64,000 nt of DNA from an uncultured Psychrobacter sp. (lineage in GTDB: Bacteria; Pseudomonadota; Gammaproteobacteria; Pseudomonadales; Moraxellaceae). A program made the translations under genes and the position numbers. The stretch lies in assembly GCF_947500265.1 (NCBI RefSeq), contig NZ_CANMRN010000010.1, positions 41,189 through 105,188 on the forward strand. The letters run 5' to 3'. The notes beneath the pieces are model-generated. The model was not told the origin of the DNA. It did not search any database and saw only the letters and a list, made by a program, of their open reading frames with translations. How positions within the stretch are numbered: the stretch's first letter is position 1; every line of letters starts with the position of its first letter. Of the stretch, positions 47,010-59,749 are shown piece by piece.

Positions 47010-49646
47010 ATGGCCAAAACAAATGCTACCGCTCGTCTCATTCGCTTTTTGGTGGGACTCTTTGTCGCTTGCCTAGCATTGGCAGTTGTTCTAGCACTTG
47101 CTGTACCTATTGGTTTTTATGGGATGGCCATGTATCTATCGCCGACCCTACCTAGTACACAAGAGATTAAAACAGCTAAACTAGAAATGCCATTACAGAT
47201 TTATAGTAGTGATGATAAATTGATTGGTCAGTATGGCAATCGTTTATCGTTACCAGTTAGTTTTGATGAGATTCCTGAAGATTTAACTCATGCTTTTTTA
47301 GCGGCCGAAGATGCTTCTTTCTTTCAGCATAGCGGAATTAGCATTAAAGGTCTTGGTCGCGCTGTCACCGAAGCAGTCACTGATGACGATGGCCAAACAG
47401 GTGGCTCCACTATTACGATGCAGGTCGCCAAAAATTACTTCTTAAGTCCAGAACGTACTTTAAACCGTAAACTAACAGAATTATTTTTGGCCCGTAAGAT
47501 CGAAGACGAACTGAGCAAAAACGACATCTTGACACTATATGTCAATAAGATCTATCTAGGCGAAGGCGCCTACGGCATTCGCGCTGCGGCTAAGAAATAT
47601 TATAGTAAGTCATTAGACAATCTAACTATTGCTGAAATGGCGATGTTAGCAGGTCTACCAAAAGCCCCTTCTAAATATAATCCTGTTGCCAATCCTAGCC
47701 GTGCATTGACTCGCCGTAACTGGATCGTTGGACGCATGCACGAACTTGGCTATATTACCAAAGCTCAGTACGATGAAGCGGTCAACTCCCCTATAGGTAT
47801 CAACCTATATAAAGAAAAGCTCGATGTAAACATGCCTTATTTGGCAGAAATGACGCGAGCTTCTTTGGTCGAACGTTACGGCGATCAAGTCATGCACGGT
47901 GGTTGGCGCGTACGTCTCACAGTAGATAGTAAAGCGCAAACAGATGCAGAAGCAGCAGTAGTAACAGGATTGATTGCCTATGAGCATCGCCATGGTTGGC
48001 GCGGGGCTGAAGCAAATGATGAGCCTCTCGAAAACTTCCGACGCTACAGCAATATGTCTCCTGCTAAAGTGACTAAAGTCAATTCTCGTAGTTTTAATGC
48101 GGTTCTACAATCTGGTGAAGAAGTGACCGTTAATTGGTCTGGTATGAAGTGGGCACGTAAATATATTTCTGCTGACCGTATTGGTTATTACCCTAGCAAT
48201 GCCAGTCAAGTTGTTAAGAAAAACGATATCGTTCGTGTGATACCTACTTCAAATGGCAACTGGCAATTAGGTCAAATACCTAAAATCCAAGGCAGCTTGG
48301 TTTCGTTGAATCCAGAGACTGGTGCTGTCAATGCATTGGTTGGTGGCTTTGATTTTAACCACAGTAAGTTCAACCGCGCTCTACAAGGCTGGCGTCAACC
48401 TGGCTCTACCATCAAACCACTTGTTTATACGGCCGCTTTAGAAAAAGGTTATCGTCCAGATACCATCGTGTCTGATAAAGCTATCCAAGTAGGTGACTGG
48501 AAACCCAAAAACTCTGATGAACGTTTCTTAGGTGATATCACTTTACGTCGTGGTTTATATTTATCTCGTAACCTCGTATCCATTCGCTTGTTACAAGCTA
48601 TCGGTATCTCAAGTACGCGCAACCTATTAGATGAATTCGGTCTTGATAAAGAAAAACTGCCGACAACCTTGTCATTAGCACTCGGAGCAGGACAAGCCAC
48701 CCCTTTACAAATGGCCACGGCTTACTCAACTTTCGCGAATGGTGGTCATCGTGTCCAACCTTACTTTATTGAACAAATTTACAATTATAAGAACGAGCTG
48801 TTGTTTCAGGCAAATCCACGTCAAGCATGTGCACTATGCTTTAACGAAAAACTTGAAAAGGTTAATAGCAGCTTAGTTGAAGAGTATGAGAAGTCAATTG
48901 AAGCGCTTGATGATAGCACTAATGAAATAACTGCCGATAATTCATCATCAGAAAGCAATGATGATAGCGAAACAGCAGATAAAGAGCTTGATTTAACGGT
49001 ATATAACGCAGGTCCACAGTCAGACCGCCTGAAAGCACCTGCCGTACAATATGTAAGAGCCAAACAAGCGCCGCGTATACTGCAACCTAGAGTCGCTTTT
49101 GAGATGGCAGATATACTACGCGATGTAGTCCAACGCGGTACAGCGGTAAGAGCAAAGGCATTAGGACGTGATGATATCGGTGGCAAAACTGGTACCACCA
49201 ATCAGGCCAAAGACGCATGGTTTGCAGGGTTCCATCCTACCAATGCGACAGTAGTATGGATGGGATTTGATCAACCATCTACTATGGGACGCCGTGAATA
49301 TGGTGGTGTGGCAGCGCTTCCAGTTTGGATGGACTTTATGAAAGCCCAGCTTAAAGACACGCCAAGCCAATGGGTATCTATCAATAATCGCTCAAAATCT
49401 AGAAAGCAACAGCAAGACATCATAGAGATGACTGATGATGGCGTCCTAGTTAACGATGCCTCCAATAAATCAGCAAAACCAGTCAAGACTCAAACCCAGC
49501 AGCGTAAGCCTTCGGTTCCAGAGCCTACTGAAGATACCAGCACTCCACCATCAACAAAACCAAATAGCAATCGTAGTGATGACAGCATACCGGAGAATCC
49601 ATTAACGGTAACACCAGTTGAAAGTATGCCTCCGATGCCAGAGTAA
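47010..49646 (+). CDS. mrcA: Class A penicillin-binding protein 1A (PonA/MrcA)
   Basis: 878 residues. An N-terminal membrane helix (about 10-38) is followed by a GT51 glycosyltransferase domain with catalytic E100 in AAEDASFFQHSGI, then GGSTITMQVAKN. An OB-like insertion and a transpeptidase domain follow: nucleophile S466 and K469 in GSTIKP, an SRN motif, and KTG at 726-728. After about 800, a Pro/Ser/Thr/Lys-rich tail is likely disordered. The enzyme polymerises and crosslinks peptidoglycan. It is divergent from pilM, a synteny shared with many gammaproteobacteria, and a terminator follows. Confidence 0.95.
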   Translation: MAKTNATARLIRFLVGLFVACLALAVVLALAVPIGFYGMAMYLSPTLPSTQEIKTAKLEMPLQIYSSDDKLIGQYGNRLSLPVSFDEIPEDLTHAFLAAEDASFFQHSGISIKGLGRAVTEAVTDDDGQTGGSTITMQVAKNYFLSPERTLNRKLTELFLARKIEDELSKNDILTLYVNKIYLGEGAYGIRAAAKKYYSKSLDNLTIAEMAMLAGLPKAPSKYNPVANPSRALTRRNWIVGRMHELGYITKAQYDEAVNSPIGINLYKEKLDVNMPYLAEMTRASLVERYGDQVMHGGWRVRLTVDSKAQTDAEAAVVTGLIAYEHRHGWRGAEANDEPLENFRRYSNMSPAKVTKVNSRSFNAVLQSGEEVTVNWSGMKWARKYISADRIGYYPSNASQVVKKNDIVRVIPTSNGNWQLGQIPKIQGSLVSLNPETGAVNALVGGFDFNHSKFNRALQGWRQPGSTIKPLVYTAALEKGYRPDTIVSDKAIQVGDWKPKNSDERFLGDITLRRGLYLSRNLVSIRLLQAIGISSTRNLLDEFGLDKEKLPTTLSLALGAGQATPLQMATAYSTFANGGHRVQPYFIEQIYNYKNELLFQANPRQACALCFNEKLEKVNSSLVEEYEKSIEALDDSTNEITADNSSSESNDDSETADKELDLTVYNAGPQSDRLKAPAVQYVRAKQAPRILQPRVAFEMADILRDVVQRGTAVRAKALGRDDIGGKTGTTNQAKDAWFAGFHPTNATVVWMGFDQPSTMGRREYGGVAALPVWMDFMKAQLKDTPSQWVSINNRSKSRKQQQDIIEMTDDGVLVNDASNKSAKPVKTQTQQRKPSVPEPTEDTSTPPSTKPNSNRSDDSIPENPLTVTPVESMPPMPE

Positions 49647-49673
49647 CAAACAAAGCTATTTTTAGTTAATAAG

Positions 49674-49712
49674 AAAAAGGCTTATTCAGCAATGACTGAA
49701 TAAGCCTTTTTT
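49674..49712. terminator. Bidirectional terminator after the PBP1A gene
   Basis: AAAAAGGCTTATTCAG pairs with CTGAATAAGCCTTTTTT around CAATGA; A- and T-runs on both sides, 28 bases after the stop at 49646. Confidence 0.92.
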
Positions 49713-49806
49713 ATGCGTTGTAGATTATGATCTACCCTACTTAATCGTCCTTTCAAGTGGTTCAATAAATAGCGATCAAAAAATAAATCTTCTGGTTTAC
49801 TTTCTA

Positions 49807-50331
49807 TTAGAATTCAACCATACCTGCACGCAGTTGTTCAATCAGCTCTAAAAGCTGATTACGCCATTCTCGTATTGTGGCCTCATCAGGCAGCCATTGA
49901 TTAGATAAAGTGACAACATTGACAATCAAGTCTGGCGACGCTGAATGACTGCTTAGCGCTTCATTGACGATAGTATCTGGCGGTACTGCATACAGACAAC
50001 GCTTATAAGCACGTTCTATATTTGCGATAAAACCTTGCTGCTGTAATTGCTGCAAACGCTGAATCTCAGGAGATACTTGCGTACGCTCGCTCAGTGCTTG
50101 TTCAATATCGAGCAAAGTTGGCGCTGTCATATTTAAGCTATAGAAATGACCCAACTCCTGAATAAATGCTAATAAAGCACCATGCAAATGAAAAATAGCA
50201 GTCTCACAGTGTGCTTGGTATAACTGCTTATCATTGGTACTTCCTGCAGATTGGCAAGATAAACGACAGAAATATAACTTTTGATTGGTTCGATCTGCTT
50301 GATATTTGGCGACGCGAGTTTTACCTGCCAT
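49807..50331 (-). CDS. Uncharacterised protein, possibly DUF6586 family
   Basis: 174 residues, mostly helical. The N-terminus TRVAKYQADRTNQKLYFCRLSCQSA with TNQKLYF, and ETAIFHLHGALLAFIQELGHFYSLN, resemble the small DUF6586 proteins of Pseudomonas, recalled by pattern only. The C-terminal SNQWLPDEATIREWRNQLLELIEQLRAGMVEF is an additional helical hairpin. No catalytic motif is visible and no membrane segment is present. It is transcribed on the minus strand, downstream in genome order from rpoC, with a spacer of 166 bases that holds the rpoC terminator. Confidence 0.5.
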   Translation of the reverse strand: MAGKTRVAKYQADRTNQKLYFCRLSCQSAGSTNDKQLYQAHCETAIFHLHGALLAFIQELGHFYSLNMTAPTLLDIEQALSERTQVSPEIQRLQQLQQQGFIANIERAYKRCLYAVPPDTIVNEALSSHSASPDLIVNVVTLSNQWLPDEATIREWRNQLLELIEQLRAGMVEF

Positions 50332-50431
50332 TTGCTAATTATCCTTCTATGAGTAGTGAATTAGAGCATAATTCCAGTGTACTATTTTTTTAGATAATAG
50401 CACCATGCCTTTCTTAGTTTTTTATACGCAC

Positions 50432-50462
50432 AAAAAAGCCAGCAACTTAGGCTGGCTTTTTT
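50432..50462 (-). terminator. Terminator after rpoC
   Basis: AAAAAAGCCAGC/GCTGGCTTTTTT arms around AACTTAG, 36 bases after the rpoC stop on the minus strand; symmetric. Confidence 0.93.
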
Positions 50463-50497
50463 ATCAAATTAAGAATGAATCAAAATACTTAATACGA

Positions 50498-53400
50498 TTA
50501 ATTATCTTGATTTAACTCTTGAGCAAATGCTTCGTCGAAGCTTGCAAAGTCTTTGCTATCAGTGCTTGCAGTCATATCAAACGCTGCATTCAAATCTTTA
50601 TCTTGTAGCTTCTGATCTGCTTTTTCTTTGCGTGCTTTATGATAAGCAAGACCAGTACCTGCAGGAATCAAGCGACCAACAACTACGTTTTCTTTCAGAC
50701 CACGTAGCTCATCTACTTTACCAGTCACAGCAGCCGCAGTTAGTACACGGGTTGTTTCCTGGAAAGAAGCCGCTGAGATAAAGCTTTCAGTTGCTAGACT
50801 TGCTTTGGTGATACCTAGTAATTGACGCTCGAACTGTACTGGGAATTTATCTTCCGCTTCTAGCTTCGCATTCAATGCTTTGATATCTGCATATTCGACC
50901 TGATCACCTTTGAAGTGACTTGAATCGCCGCCGTCAGTGATTTCAACTTTACGCAACATCTGACGAATGATAACTTCGATGTGCTTGTCGTTGATTTTTA
51001 CACCCTGTAAACGATAAACGTCCTGTACTTCGTTGACGATGTAATCAGCAAGTGCAGTCTGACCTTTCAAACGCAAGATATCATGTGGGTTTTGTGGACC
51101 ATCAGCGATCACTTCACCACGTGCTACCGTCTCGTTTTCGAAGACGTTAATTTGACGCCATTTCGGGATTAGCTCTTCATGTACTTCACCATCTTCATTA
51201 GTAATAATGAAGCGGTTCTTACCTTTAGTCTCTTTACCAAAGCTAACGACACCAGTCATTTCTGCCATGATGGCGTGATCTTTTGGACGACGTGCTTCGA
51301 ACAAGTCAGCAACACGTGGTAGACCACCGGTAATATCTTTCGTACCAGAAGATGCTTGTGGTACACGGCCTAGAATCGAACCTGCTGCTACTTTTTCACC
51401 GTCGCTCACGCGGATGATAGTTTCAGCTGGTAAGAAGTAAACCACTTCTTTGCCTTCGTCAGTGTTCAAGATAATCGCAGGACGTAAGTCTTTTGCTGAG
51501 CTTGAACGGTCACGAGTAGCTAAAATCTCAAATGAGCTCATACCCGTCGCATCATCAACTTTTACTGTTGCAGTCATACCGTCAGTGATGTCACTGAAGC
51601 GTGCTGTACCAGCAAATTCTGTGATGATTGGATGCGTATGCGGATCCCACTTAGCGATAGTTTGACCGCCTTCAACCTGCTCTTCGTCTTTCACAAGTAC
51701 GCTTGAACCGTACGGTACTTTATAGCGCTCACGCTCACGGCCAAGCTCATCGGTCAATGCGATTTCGGCTGAACGCGATACGATGACTAAGTGACCATCG
51801 GTATGCTGTACTGTTTTCATGTTCTCAAAGTGCGCTTGACCAGCATTACGTACAGAGATGCTGTTGTCTACAGATGCTGAGCTCGCTGCCCCGCCCACGT
51901 GGAACGTACGCATGGTTAACTGAGTACCCGGCTCACCGATAGACTGAGCTGCCATAACACCGACTGATTCGCCGATATTTACTTTATGACCACGTGCAAG
52001 GTCACGACCATAACACTGTGAACATACACCATGTTCGATATCACAAGTAATTACTGAACGTACCCAGATATCATCGATTGCGTTGTTATCAAGGACGTTA
52101 ACCCAGTACTCATCGATCAATGTACCAGCTGGAATCAATACTTTATCAGCATCGTCATTATAAGTAACGTCACGAGCAGTCACACGACCCAGTACTAGCT
52201 CACCTAGCTTCTCAATGATTTCACCACCTTGGATATGTGGTTTCATGAGTAGGCCTTCTTCAGTACCACAATCATCACTAGTGATAACCAAATCTTGTGC
52301 CACATCAACTAGACGACGAGTTAAGTAACCTGAGTTAGCTGTTTTCAGTGCTGTATCCGCTAGGCCTTTACGTGCACCGTGAGTTGAGATGAAGTACTGT
52401 AGTACGGTCAAACCTTCACGGAAGTTGGCTTTAATCGGCGTCTCAATGATTGAGCCATCTGGTTTCGCCATCAAACCACGCATACCTGCCAACTGACGAA
52501 TCTGTGCTGCACTACCACGAGCACCAGAATCTGACATGATAAAGATAGAATTGAATGACTTCTGCTCGTCTTCTTCACCTTGTGCATTGATAACTTTATC
52601 TGTTGCCAAGTTGTCCATCATCGCCTTAGCGACTTTGTCATTGGTACGTGACCAGATATCAACTACTTTGTTATAGCGCTCACCAGCAGTTACGAAACCT
52701 TGCTCGAACTGATCTTCGATTTCGCGAACTTCGCCTTCTGCCACTTCGATGATTTGCTTTTTAAGTGGTGGAATGACCATGTCGTCGATACCGATAGACA
52801 CGCCAGATAGTGTTGCTTGAGCAAAACCAAGATACATCAATTGGTCAGCAAACATAACACTTTCTTTGACGCCAACTTTACGGTAGCAAGAGTTAATCAA
52901 ACGAGAGATATTTTTCTTCGTCATCTCTTGGTTACACTCATCAAACGTCATACCTTTAGGCATGATGTTCCAGATAAGTAGACGACCAGCAACCGTATCT
53001 TTGATACTGATTTCTTTAGTCTCGTTACCGTCTTCGTCAATTTGCGTCTCAGTAACACGCACTTTGATCTTAGCGTTTACATGTAGATCGTTTGAACCAA
53101 TTGCACGCAATGCTTCATTAACGGTAGCAAAAATCATGCTCTCGCCTTTGGCATTGATCGACGAGCGACTGATGTAATATAGACCTAGTACAACATCCTG
53201 AGATGGTACGATGATCGGATCACCGTTCGCAGGTGACAGGATGTTGTTGGTAGACATCATCAAGGCACGTGATTCAAGCTGCGCTTCTAGCGTCAATGGC
53301 ACGTGAACGGCCATTTGGTCACCATCAAAATCGGCGTTGAATGCAGTACAAACAAGCGGATGCAACTGGATGGCTTTACCTTCGATCAGTACTGGCTCAA

Positions 53401-54715
53401 ATGCCTGTAGACCCAAACGGTGAAGTGTTGGCGCACGGTTAAGAAGTACTGGATGCTCACGGATAACCATGGCCAGCATATCCCACACTTGTGGCTCTTC
53501 ACGCTCTACCATCTTTTTGGCAGCTTTAATCGTAGTCGCTAAACCATGAGACAATAGTTTGTTATAAGTAAATGGCTTGAATAATTCTAGTGCCATTTTT
53601 TTAGGTAGGCCACACTGATGTAGACGTAGTGTTGGACCTACAACGATAACCGAACGACCAGAGTAATCGACACGCTTACCAAGTAAGTTCTGACGGAAAC
53701 GACCTTGCTTACCTTTGATCATATCTGCCAAAGATTTTAATGGACGCTTGTTACTACCAGTAATGGCACGACCGCGACGACCGTTATCAAGCAACGCATC
53801 TACTGACTCTTGCAACATACGCTTTTCGTTACGTACGATGATATCAGGTGCGCTTAGCTCAAGCAGACGCTTAAGACGGTTGTTACGGTTTATCACACGG
53901 CGATATAGATCGTTTAGATCTGACGTCGCAAAACGGCCGCCTTCTAGCGGTACTAGAGGACGCAAATCTGGTGGTAGTACTGGCAAGATGTTCATTACCA
54001 TCCACTCAGGCTTGTTATTAGAATCACGGAATGCTTCTAATAATTTGAGACGCTTAGACATCTTCTTAAGCTTAGTCTCAGAACCAGTTTGTGGAATCGC
54101 TTCGCGCAGCTCATCAATTTCAAGATCGATATCGATGTCTTTTAATAGGTCTTGAACGGCTTCAGCACCCATCTTGGCTGTGAATTCATCACCAAACTCT
54201 TCAAGCGCTTTGTAATAATCTTCATCATCAAGCAACTGGTACTTTTCTAAGCTAGTTAGACCAGGCTCAGTAACGATATAGCTTTCAAAATATAGAACGC
54301 GCTCGATATCACGTAGCGTCATGTCTAGCAATAGACCGATGCGGCTTGGTAATGATTTTAGGAACCAAATATGCGCTACAGGACTGGCTAGGTCGATATG
54401 ACCCATGCGATCACGACGGACTTTAGCAGTGGTAACTTCAACACCACATTTTTCACAGATAACGCCTTGGAACTTACGGCGCTTATATTTACCACATAAA
54501 CATTCGAAGTCTTTTACTGGGCCAAAGATTTTGGCACAAAAAAGACCATCACGCTCAGGCTTGAACGTGCGATAGTTGATGGTTTCAGGCTTTTTTACTT
54601 CGCCGTGCGACCATGACTTAATAACGTCAGGTGAGGCTAAAGTAATTTGAATGCTATCAAACTCTTGGTTACCGTTGCCGGTAGGGCTTTGCATGATATC
54701 GAGTAAATCTTTCAA
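50498..54715 (-). CDS. rpoC: DNA-directed RNA polymerase subunit beta' RpoC
   Basis: 1405 residues, starting at a TTG codon (TTG AAA GAT, read MKDLLDIMQ) with GGAG 7 bases upstream; the protein start matches other RpoC proteins. Zn site 1 cysteines are in [22 protein letters not shown], the active-site magnesium aspartates in [12 protein letters not shown], and Zn site 2 in the [19 protein letters not shown] region. The trigger-loop part reads [19 protein letters not shown]. It is the largest subunit of RNA polymerase core. It lies 151 bases downstream of rpoB in one transcription unit and is closed by the terminator at 50432. Confidence 0.98.
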   Translation of the reverse strand: MKDLLDIMQSPTGNGNQEFDSIQITLASPDVIKSWSHGEVKKPETINYRTFKPERDGLFCAKIFGPVKDFECLCGKYKRRKFQGVICEKCGVEVTTAKVRRDRMGHIDLASPVAHIWFLKSLPSRIGLLLDMTLRDIERVLYFESYIVTEPGLTSLEKYQLLDDEDYYKALEEFGDEFTAKMGAEAVQDLLKDIDIDLEIDELREAIPQTGSETKLKKMSKRLKLLEAFRDSNNKPEWMVMNILPVLPPDLRPLVPLEGGRFATSDLNDLYRRVINRNNRLKRLLELSAPDIIVRNEKRMLQESVDALLDNGRRGRAITGSNKRPLKSLADMIKGKQGRFRQNLLGKRVDYSGRSVIVVGPTLRLHQCGLPKKMALELFKPFTYNKLLSHGLATTIKAAKKMVEREEPQVWDMLAMVIREHPVLLNRAPTLHRLGLQAFEPVLIEGKAIQLHPLVCTAFNADFDGDQMAVHVPLTLEAQLESRALMMSTNNILSPANGDPIIVPSQDVVLGLYYISRSSINAKGESMIFATVNEALRAIGSNDLHVNAKIKVRVTETQIDEDGNETKEISIKDTVAGRLLIWNIMPKGMTFDECNQEMTKKNISRLINSCYRKVGVKESVMFADQLMYLGFAQATLSGVSIGIDDMVIPPLKKQIIEVAEGEVREIEDQFEQGFVTAGERYNKVVDIWSRTNDKVAKAMMDNLATDKVINAQGEEDEQKSFNSIFIMSDSGARGSAAQIRQLAGMRGLMAKPDGSIIETPIKANFREGLTVLQYFISTHGARKGLADTALKTANSGYLTRRLVDVAQDLVITSDDCGTEEGLLMKPHIQGGEIIEKLGELVLGRVTARDVTYNDDADKVLIPAGTLIDEYWVNVLDNNAIDDIWVRSVITCDIEHGVCSQCYGRDLARGHKVNIGESVGVMAAQSIGEPGTQLTMRTFHVGGAASSASVDNSISVRNAGQAHFENMKTVQHTDGHLVIVSRSAEIALTDELGRERERYKVPYGSSVLVKDEEQVEGGQTIAKWDPHTHPIITEFAGTARFSDITDGMTATVKVDDATGMSSFEILATRDRSSSAKDLRPAIILNTDEGKEVVYFLPAETIIRVSDGEKVAAGSILGRVPQASSGTKDITGGLPRVADLFEARRPKDHAIMAEMTGVVSFGKETKGKNRFIITNEDGEVHEELIPKWRQINVFENETVARGEVIADGPQNPHDILRLKGQTALADYIVNEVQDVYRLQGVKINDKHIEVIIRQMLRKVEITDGGDSSHFKGDQVEYADIKALNAKLEAEDKFPVQFERQLLGITKASLATESFISAASFQETTRVLTAAAVTGKVDELRGLKENVVVGRLIPAGTGLAYHKARKEKADQKLQDKDLNAAFDMTASTDSKDFASFDEAFAQELNQDN

Positions 54716-54866
54716 GTTGCTTCTCCGTTATCTTTATAATCATCTGACAGCGTACCATTAACGCAGATAAGATGAATGAAGGCAATGAATAGGGTTGAGA
54801 CAAATCACTAAAAGCAGCAGCAATAAAGCAGACTGCCTTTAGTGGACAACTAAGTTAAACAACGGG

Positions 54867-57800
54867 CTAGTTGCTTTGTTTTAACTCAATATTAATACCC
54901 AGTGATTTGATTTCTTTGGTCAGTACGTTAAACGACTCAGGCATGCCTGGATCCATATACTGCTCACCATCAACGATGTTTTTGTACATACGAGTACGGC
55001 CTTCAACATCATCCGACTTCACCGTTAGCATTTCTTGCAAGGTGTAAGTCGCGCCATATGCTTCTAGTGCCCATACTTCCATCTCACCGAAGCGCTGACC
55101 ACCAAACTGAGCTTTACCACCCAATGGCTGCTGCGTTACTAGAGAATAAGAACCTGTTGAACGCGCATGCATTTTGTCATCAACCAAATGGTTAAGCTTG
55201 AGCATGTACATGTAGCCGACAGTTACTTTACGGTCAAACTTCTGACCTGTACGACCATCATATAACGTCTGCTGACCATCGCGATCCATACCAGCAAGCT
55301 CGAGCAAGTCTTTAACTTGGCTTTCTCTTGCGCCGTCAAATACTGCTGTACCCATCGGTACACCGCCACGTAAGTTGTCTGCTAGCGCCATGATGTCATC
55401 ATCACTTAAGCTATCAAGATCAACTTGCTCACCGCCTACTTGGTTATAGATTTTGTCCAAGAAGTCACGTAGCTCTTTGATCGCTGCTTGCGATTTGAGC
55501 ATACCGTCAATCTTCTCGCCCAATCCTTTCGCTGCCATACCCAAATGCGTCTCTAGAACCTGACCGATGTTCATACGAGATGGTACACCAAGTGGATTCA
55601 ATACGATGTCAACGGTATTACCATTTTCATCATAAGGCATGTCTTCAACTGGCATGATGCGCGATACAACACCTTTGTTACCATGACGACCAGCCATCTT
55701 ATCACCAGGCTGAATACGACGCTTAACCGCTAGATATACTTTAACGATTTTTTGTACGCCATGTTGCAAGTCATCACCAGCAGTCAATTTGCGTTTTTTC
55801 TCAGCAAACTTCACATCGATGTCTTTTTGCTTATCAACCAAGTAATCAGCGATTTGCGTTAGACGCTCAGAGATTTCTTCTTCTACTGGTTGGATATCAA
55901 GCAAGGTCTCAAGGCTCATATCTTTCATATCAGCCAAGGCCATAACCGTACCAGCTTTTAGACCAGCGCCGCCGCTGACTTTTTGGCCATCTAACAGATT
56001 ACCAATACGACCACGTGCTGCTTCTTCAAAGATACGTAGCTCTTCTTTCAAATCTTTACGATAGCTATCAAGCTGCGATTTTTCAATCGCTCTTGCGCGT
56101 GCGTCTTTTTCAACGCCATCACGGGTAAAGACCTGTACATCAATAACCGTACCTTTACTTGAAGTTGGTACGCGTAGTGAAGTGTCTTTCACATCAGCCG
56201 CTTTTTCGCCAAAGATAGCCCGTAGTAGTTTCTCTTCTGGCGTTAGTTGCGTTTCACCTTTTGGTGTCACTTTACCCACTAGGATATCACCAGCGTCAAC
56301 TTCAGCACCGATATAGACGATACCTGCTTCATCAAGACTTGATAGTGCTGCTTCACCAACGTTTGGAATATCAGCAGTGATCTCTTCTGTACCTAGCTTG
56401 GTATCACGAGCCACACACGTCAATTCTTGGATATGAATAGTAGTGAAACGATCTTCTTTAACTACTTTTTCAGATAACAAGATTGAATCTTCGAAGTTGT
56501 AACCATTCCACGGCATAAATGCGATGCGGATGTTCTGGCCTAGTGCTAGCTCACCAAGATCCGTTGATGGACCATCAGCCAAGATATCACCCAAAGCAAT
56601 CTCGTCACCTTGGTTAACAATGATACGTTGGTTGATACAAGTGTTTTGGTTAGAGCGCGTGTATTTGATCAAGTTATAGATATCGATACCCGCTTCACCA
56701 GCAGTCATCTCGTCTTCGTTTACACGAACAACGATACGTGATGCGTCAACATCTTCAATCACACCACCACGCTTAGCGATCACACAAACACCAGAGTCAC
56801 GAGCAACGTGACGCTCCATACCCGTACCTACTAACGGCTTATCAGCACGTAGCGTAGGAACAGCCTGACGCTGCATGTTCGAGCCCATCAAGGCACGGTT
56901 AGCATCATCATGCTCTAGGAACGGAATCAGACCTGCTGCAACCGATACTACCTGACTTGGTGATACATCCATATGCGTCACTTTTTCTGGCGGCATACGA
57001 ACAAATTCACCATAGCTACGTACACTGACCATCTCGTCAGATAACGCGCCATCTTCAGTCATCGGAGAATCAGCCTGTGCAATGACAGTACCTACTTCTT
57101 CGATTGCTGATAGATACTCAATCACGTCAGTCACTTTACCATCAACCACACGGCGATAAGGCGTTTCTAAGAAGCCAAAGCTGTTGGTTTTAGCAAATGT
57201 TGCTAGTGAGTTGATCAGACCAATGTTTGGACCTTCAGGAGTCTCAATAGGACATACACGGCCATAATGGGTATCATGTACGTCACGTACTTCAAAGCCT
57301 GCACGTTCACGAGTTAGACCACCAGGTCCTAACGCTGATACACGGCGCTTATGGGTAACTTCAGACAACGGGTTGTTCTGATCCATAAACTGTGACAACT
57401 GACTTGAACCAAAGAATTCTTTAACCGCAGCCGCTACTGGCTTAGAGTTAATCAAATCTTGTGGTGACAAGTTGTCTGACTCTGCTGAGCTTAAACGCTC
57501 TTTTACGGCACGCTCAACACGTACTAGACCAACACGGAATTGGTTTTCTGCCATCTCGCCCACTGAACGAATACGACGGTTACCAAGATGGTCAATATCA
57601 TCGACATCGCCGCGACCATTACGAATCTCGATAAGCTCTTTTAGAACGTTAACGATATCATCATTGGTCAACACACTGCGTTCACGCTGGATATCAGGAT
57701 CATCAGTGTTATCAAATTCTAAACCAAGACGACGGTTGAATTTCATACGACCGACGTTTGATAAGTCATAACGATCTGCGTTAAAGAACATGCTTTCAAA

Positions 57801-58985
57801 CAGTTTCTCAGCAGTTTCAACCGTTGGTGGCTCACCTGGACGCATTACTTTGTAGATTTCGATCAACGCTTCTTCACGGCTTGAGGTACTATCAGCACGT
57901 AGCGTATCGGCAATATAACTACCTTGGTCGATATCGTTGGTGAACAGAATGCTGAATTCTTTGATAGACTCACTGGCTTCAAACGCACTCAATTTAACCA
58001 ATAATTCATGGTCGATTGGCGTGTTCGCTTTAGCGATGATTTCGTCGTTAACAACGATGTCTTCTGCTAAGATACGCTCGTATAGATACTCATCAGGCAC
58101 AGCAATTTTCGTCATACCTGCTTCTTCAAGCTGACGGATACGGCGTGCGTTAATGCGTTTGCCCTGCTCTACGATAACGTCACCTTCAGGTGATACGATA
58201 TCAAACTGAGCCATCTCGCCACGTAGACGATCGGCAACTAGATCAATTTCAAACGTCTCTTCGCCTTTATAAACAGCAACTTTATCAAAGAATAAATCTA
58301 GAATTTCAGAAGTTGTTAGACCAAGTGCGCGTAGAATGATTGACGCAAGTAGTTTACGGCGACGGTCAATACGAGCAAATACTAAATCTTTTGCATCAAA
58401 TTCAAAGTCTAACCATGAACCACGGTAAGGGATAATACGTGCGTTATAAAGCACTTTACCACTTGAATGCGACTTACCTTTATCATGGTCAAAGAACACA
58501 CCAGGTGAACGATGTAGCTGAGATACGATAACACGCTCAGTACCATTGATAATGAAAGTACCGTTAGCCGTCATCAAAGGCATCTCACCCATATAGACGC
58601 TTTGCTCACGGATATCTTTGATAGCAGCTTTGCTATCTTTGTCTTTGCTGTCTTTGTCTTTGATGATCAAACGGATTTTGACACGCATAGGCGCAGCAAA
58701 CGTTGAACCACGTAAGATACACTCACGCTCATCAAATTCAGGCGTGCCTAAATAGTACTCAACAAATTGTAGCTCTGCGTTACCAGAGTGACTCTCAATT
58801 GGGAAAATAGAGGAATACGCAGCTTGCAAACCAGTATTCTCACGAGCTTTCGGCTTTTTGTGCTCTTGCAAAAATTGCTCGTAAGAATCTACTTGAATAG
58901 ACAGTAAATAGGGAATGTCCATTACAGTGGGCAATTCAGCAAAACTTTTGCGAATACGCTTTTTTTCAGTATAAGAATATGCCAT
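54867..58985 (-). CDS. rpoB: DNA-directed RNA polymerase subunit beta RpoB
   Basis: 1372 residues. Core motifs: the rifampicin-binding region [33 protein letters not shown] reads as wild type, followed by [17 protein letters not shown], and near the C-terminus [23 protein letters not shown]. About 30 residues longer than E. coli RpoB (1342). Residues about 108-120 contain a near-duplicate [11 protein letters not shown] with a nucleotide-level tandem repeat, near the start of the beta1/lobe region. AAGGA is seven bases before the ATG. It follows an unusually long leader after rplL, which may carry a separate promoter or attenuator. Confidence 0.98.
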   Translation of the reverse strand: MAYSYTEKKRIRKSFAELPTVMDIPYLLSIQVDSYEQFLQEHKKPKARENTGLQAAYSSIFPIESHSGNAELQFVEYYLGTPEFDERECILRGSTFAAPMRVKIRLIIKDKDSKDKDSKAAIKDIREQSVYMGEMPLMTANGTFIINGTERVIVSQLHRSPGVFFDHDKGKSHSSGKVLYNARIIPYRGSWLDFEFDAKDLVFARIDRRRKLLASIILRALGLTTSEILDLFFDKVAVYKGEETFEIDLVADRLRGEMAQFDIVSPEGDVIVEQGKRINARRIRQLEEAGMTKIAVPDEYLYERILAEDIVVNDEIIAKANTPIDHELLVKLSAFEASESIKEFSILFTNDIDQGSYIADTLRADSTSSREEALIEIYKVMRPGEPPTVETAEKLFESMFFNADRYDLSNVGRMKFNRRLGLEFDNTDDPDIQRERSVLTNDDIVNVLKELIEIRNGRGDVDDIDHLGNRRIRSVGEMAENQFRVGLVRVERAVKERLSSAESDNLSPQDLINSKPVAAAVKEFFGSSQLSQFMDQNNPLSEVTHKRRVSALGPGGLTRERAGFEVRDVHDTHYGRVCPIETPEGPNIGLINSLATFAKTNSFGFLETPYRRVVDGKVTDVIEYLSAIEEVGTVIAQADSPMTEDGALSDEMVSVRSYGEFVRMPPEKVTHMDVSPSQVVSVAAGLIPFLEHDDANRALMGSNMQRQAVPTLRADKPLVGTGMERHVARDSGVCVIAKRGGVIEDVDASRIVVRVNEDEMTAGEAGIDIYNLIKYTRSNQNTCINQRIIVNQGDEIALGDILADGPSTDLGELALGQNIRIAFMPWNGYNFEDSILLSEKVVKEDRFTTIHIQELTCVARDTKLGTEEITADIPNVGEAALSSLDEAGIVYIGAEVDAGDILVGKVTPKGETQLTPEEKLLRAIFGEKAADVKDTSLRVPTSSKGTVIDVQVFTRDGVEKDARARAIEKSQLDSYRKDLKEELRIFEEAARGRIGNLLDGQKVSGGAGLKAGTVMALADMKDMSLETLLDIQPVEEEISERLTQIADYLVDKQKDIDVKFAEKKRKLTAGDDLQHGVQKIVKVYLAVKRRIQPGDKMAGRHGNKGVVSRIMPVEDMPYDENGNTVDIVLNPLGVPSRMNIGQVLETHLGMAAKGLGEKIDGMLKSQAAIKELRDFLDKIYNQVGGEQVDLDSLSDDDIMALADNLRGGVPMGTAVFDGARESQVKDLLELAGMDRDGQQTLYDGRTGQKFDRKVTVGYMYMLKLNHLVDDKMHARSTGSYSLVTQQPLGGKAQFGGQRFGEMEVWALEAYGATYTLQEMLTVKSDDVEGRTRMYKNIVDGEQYMDPGMPESFNVLTKEIKSLGINIELKQSN

Positions 58986-59522
58986 CGAGAGTCCTTACAG
59001 TAAACGTGGAAACAAATTAAAAGCGTGGCCAGTATGCATAAATACGATGCAAACGTGGCGACGTAAACGATAATATAAAACGGGTCTTCGTGTTCAGTTC
59101 ATGTCTTTTCTGTCAATTACTACTTTACTCTTCAGTGCTTACCTAGCACACTTCACTTAATCTCGTCGTTGCTTGCTAGATTCATGGTAAGTGAATCAGT
59201 CTATATGACTGTTGCAACCAAAAAATTCAATATTATATAATCTATAACACATTGCCTATCAGGCTTACTTTACAAATACATTGCTGGGGAATAATGTCTA
59301 TTAAGATTGCATCCATACCACTTGCCATCTAGACTACTTATTACCGAACTATGTTCCCTACACATACAAACTGTCTATAAGACTAAATATCGACAGTCAT
59401 GCCAAACCAAGTAGGCAACTTATGATCAACAGCTTTTTTAAGAATACCGCTTTTTTCAGGATTAATAATCGGGGTAACTATAACTTTTAGAATCAGTATA
59501 AACTATAGTGTTGATAGGAAAG

Positions 59523-59607
59523 CATGCAGACACAAAAAAATGCCAAACATCTACAGACGTTTAGCTCATATTAACTGATTTCAAAAACTGGCATGTGTGC
59601 TTGCATG
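59523..59607 (-). promoter_or_regulatory. Long imperfect hairpin, possible RNase III processing site
   Basis: The blocks CATGCA, CACA and ATGCCA on the left face TGGCAT, TGTG and TGCATG on the right, with short internal loops and a 43-base top. By position and shape it resembles the RNase III site between rplL and rpoB of E. coli; this is inference. Confidence 0.4.
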
Positions 59608-59694
59608 TATATCGTCTGTCCTTTTGATGGGTATCCACCGTGATGTTGCATACGTATGTTGGCAGACACAAAAGGTCAAGCTACGAATTATAGT

Positions 59695-59734
59695 AAAAAA
59701 AAGCTGGCAATGCAAGGCATTACCAGCTTTTTTT
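59695..59734 (-). terminator. Terminator/attenuator after rplL
   Basis: AAAAAAGCTGGCAATGC and GCATTACCAGCTTTTTTT pair almost perfectly, with a T-run on the minus strand, 16 bases after the rplL stop. Because rpoB lies downstream in the same cluster, partial read-through (attenuation) is the likely role. Confidence 0.82.
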
Positions 59735-59749
59735 CGTACAGTGTTAAAC

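Larger units (their letters stand above)
58986..59749 (-). promoter_or_regulatory. Long rplL-rpoB spacer with attenuator and hairpin candidates
   Basis: 764 bases without a gene between rplL and rpoB. On the minus strand it begins with a strong terminator-like hairpin (59695-59734) and then a long imperfect stem (59523-59607) that could be an RNase III site, as the rplL-rpoB region of E. coli carries both an attenuator and an RNase III site. The part 58986-59480 is AT-rich with no assigned element and could contain a rpoB promoter. Confidence 0.55.
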
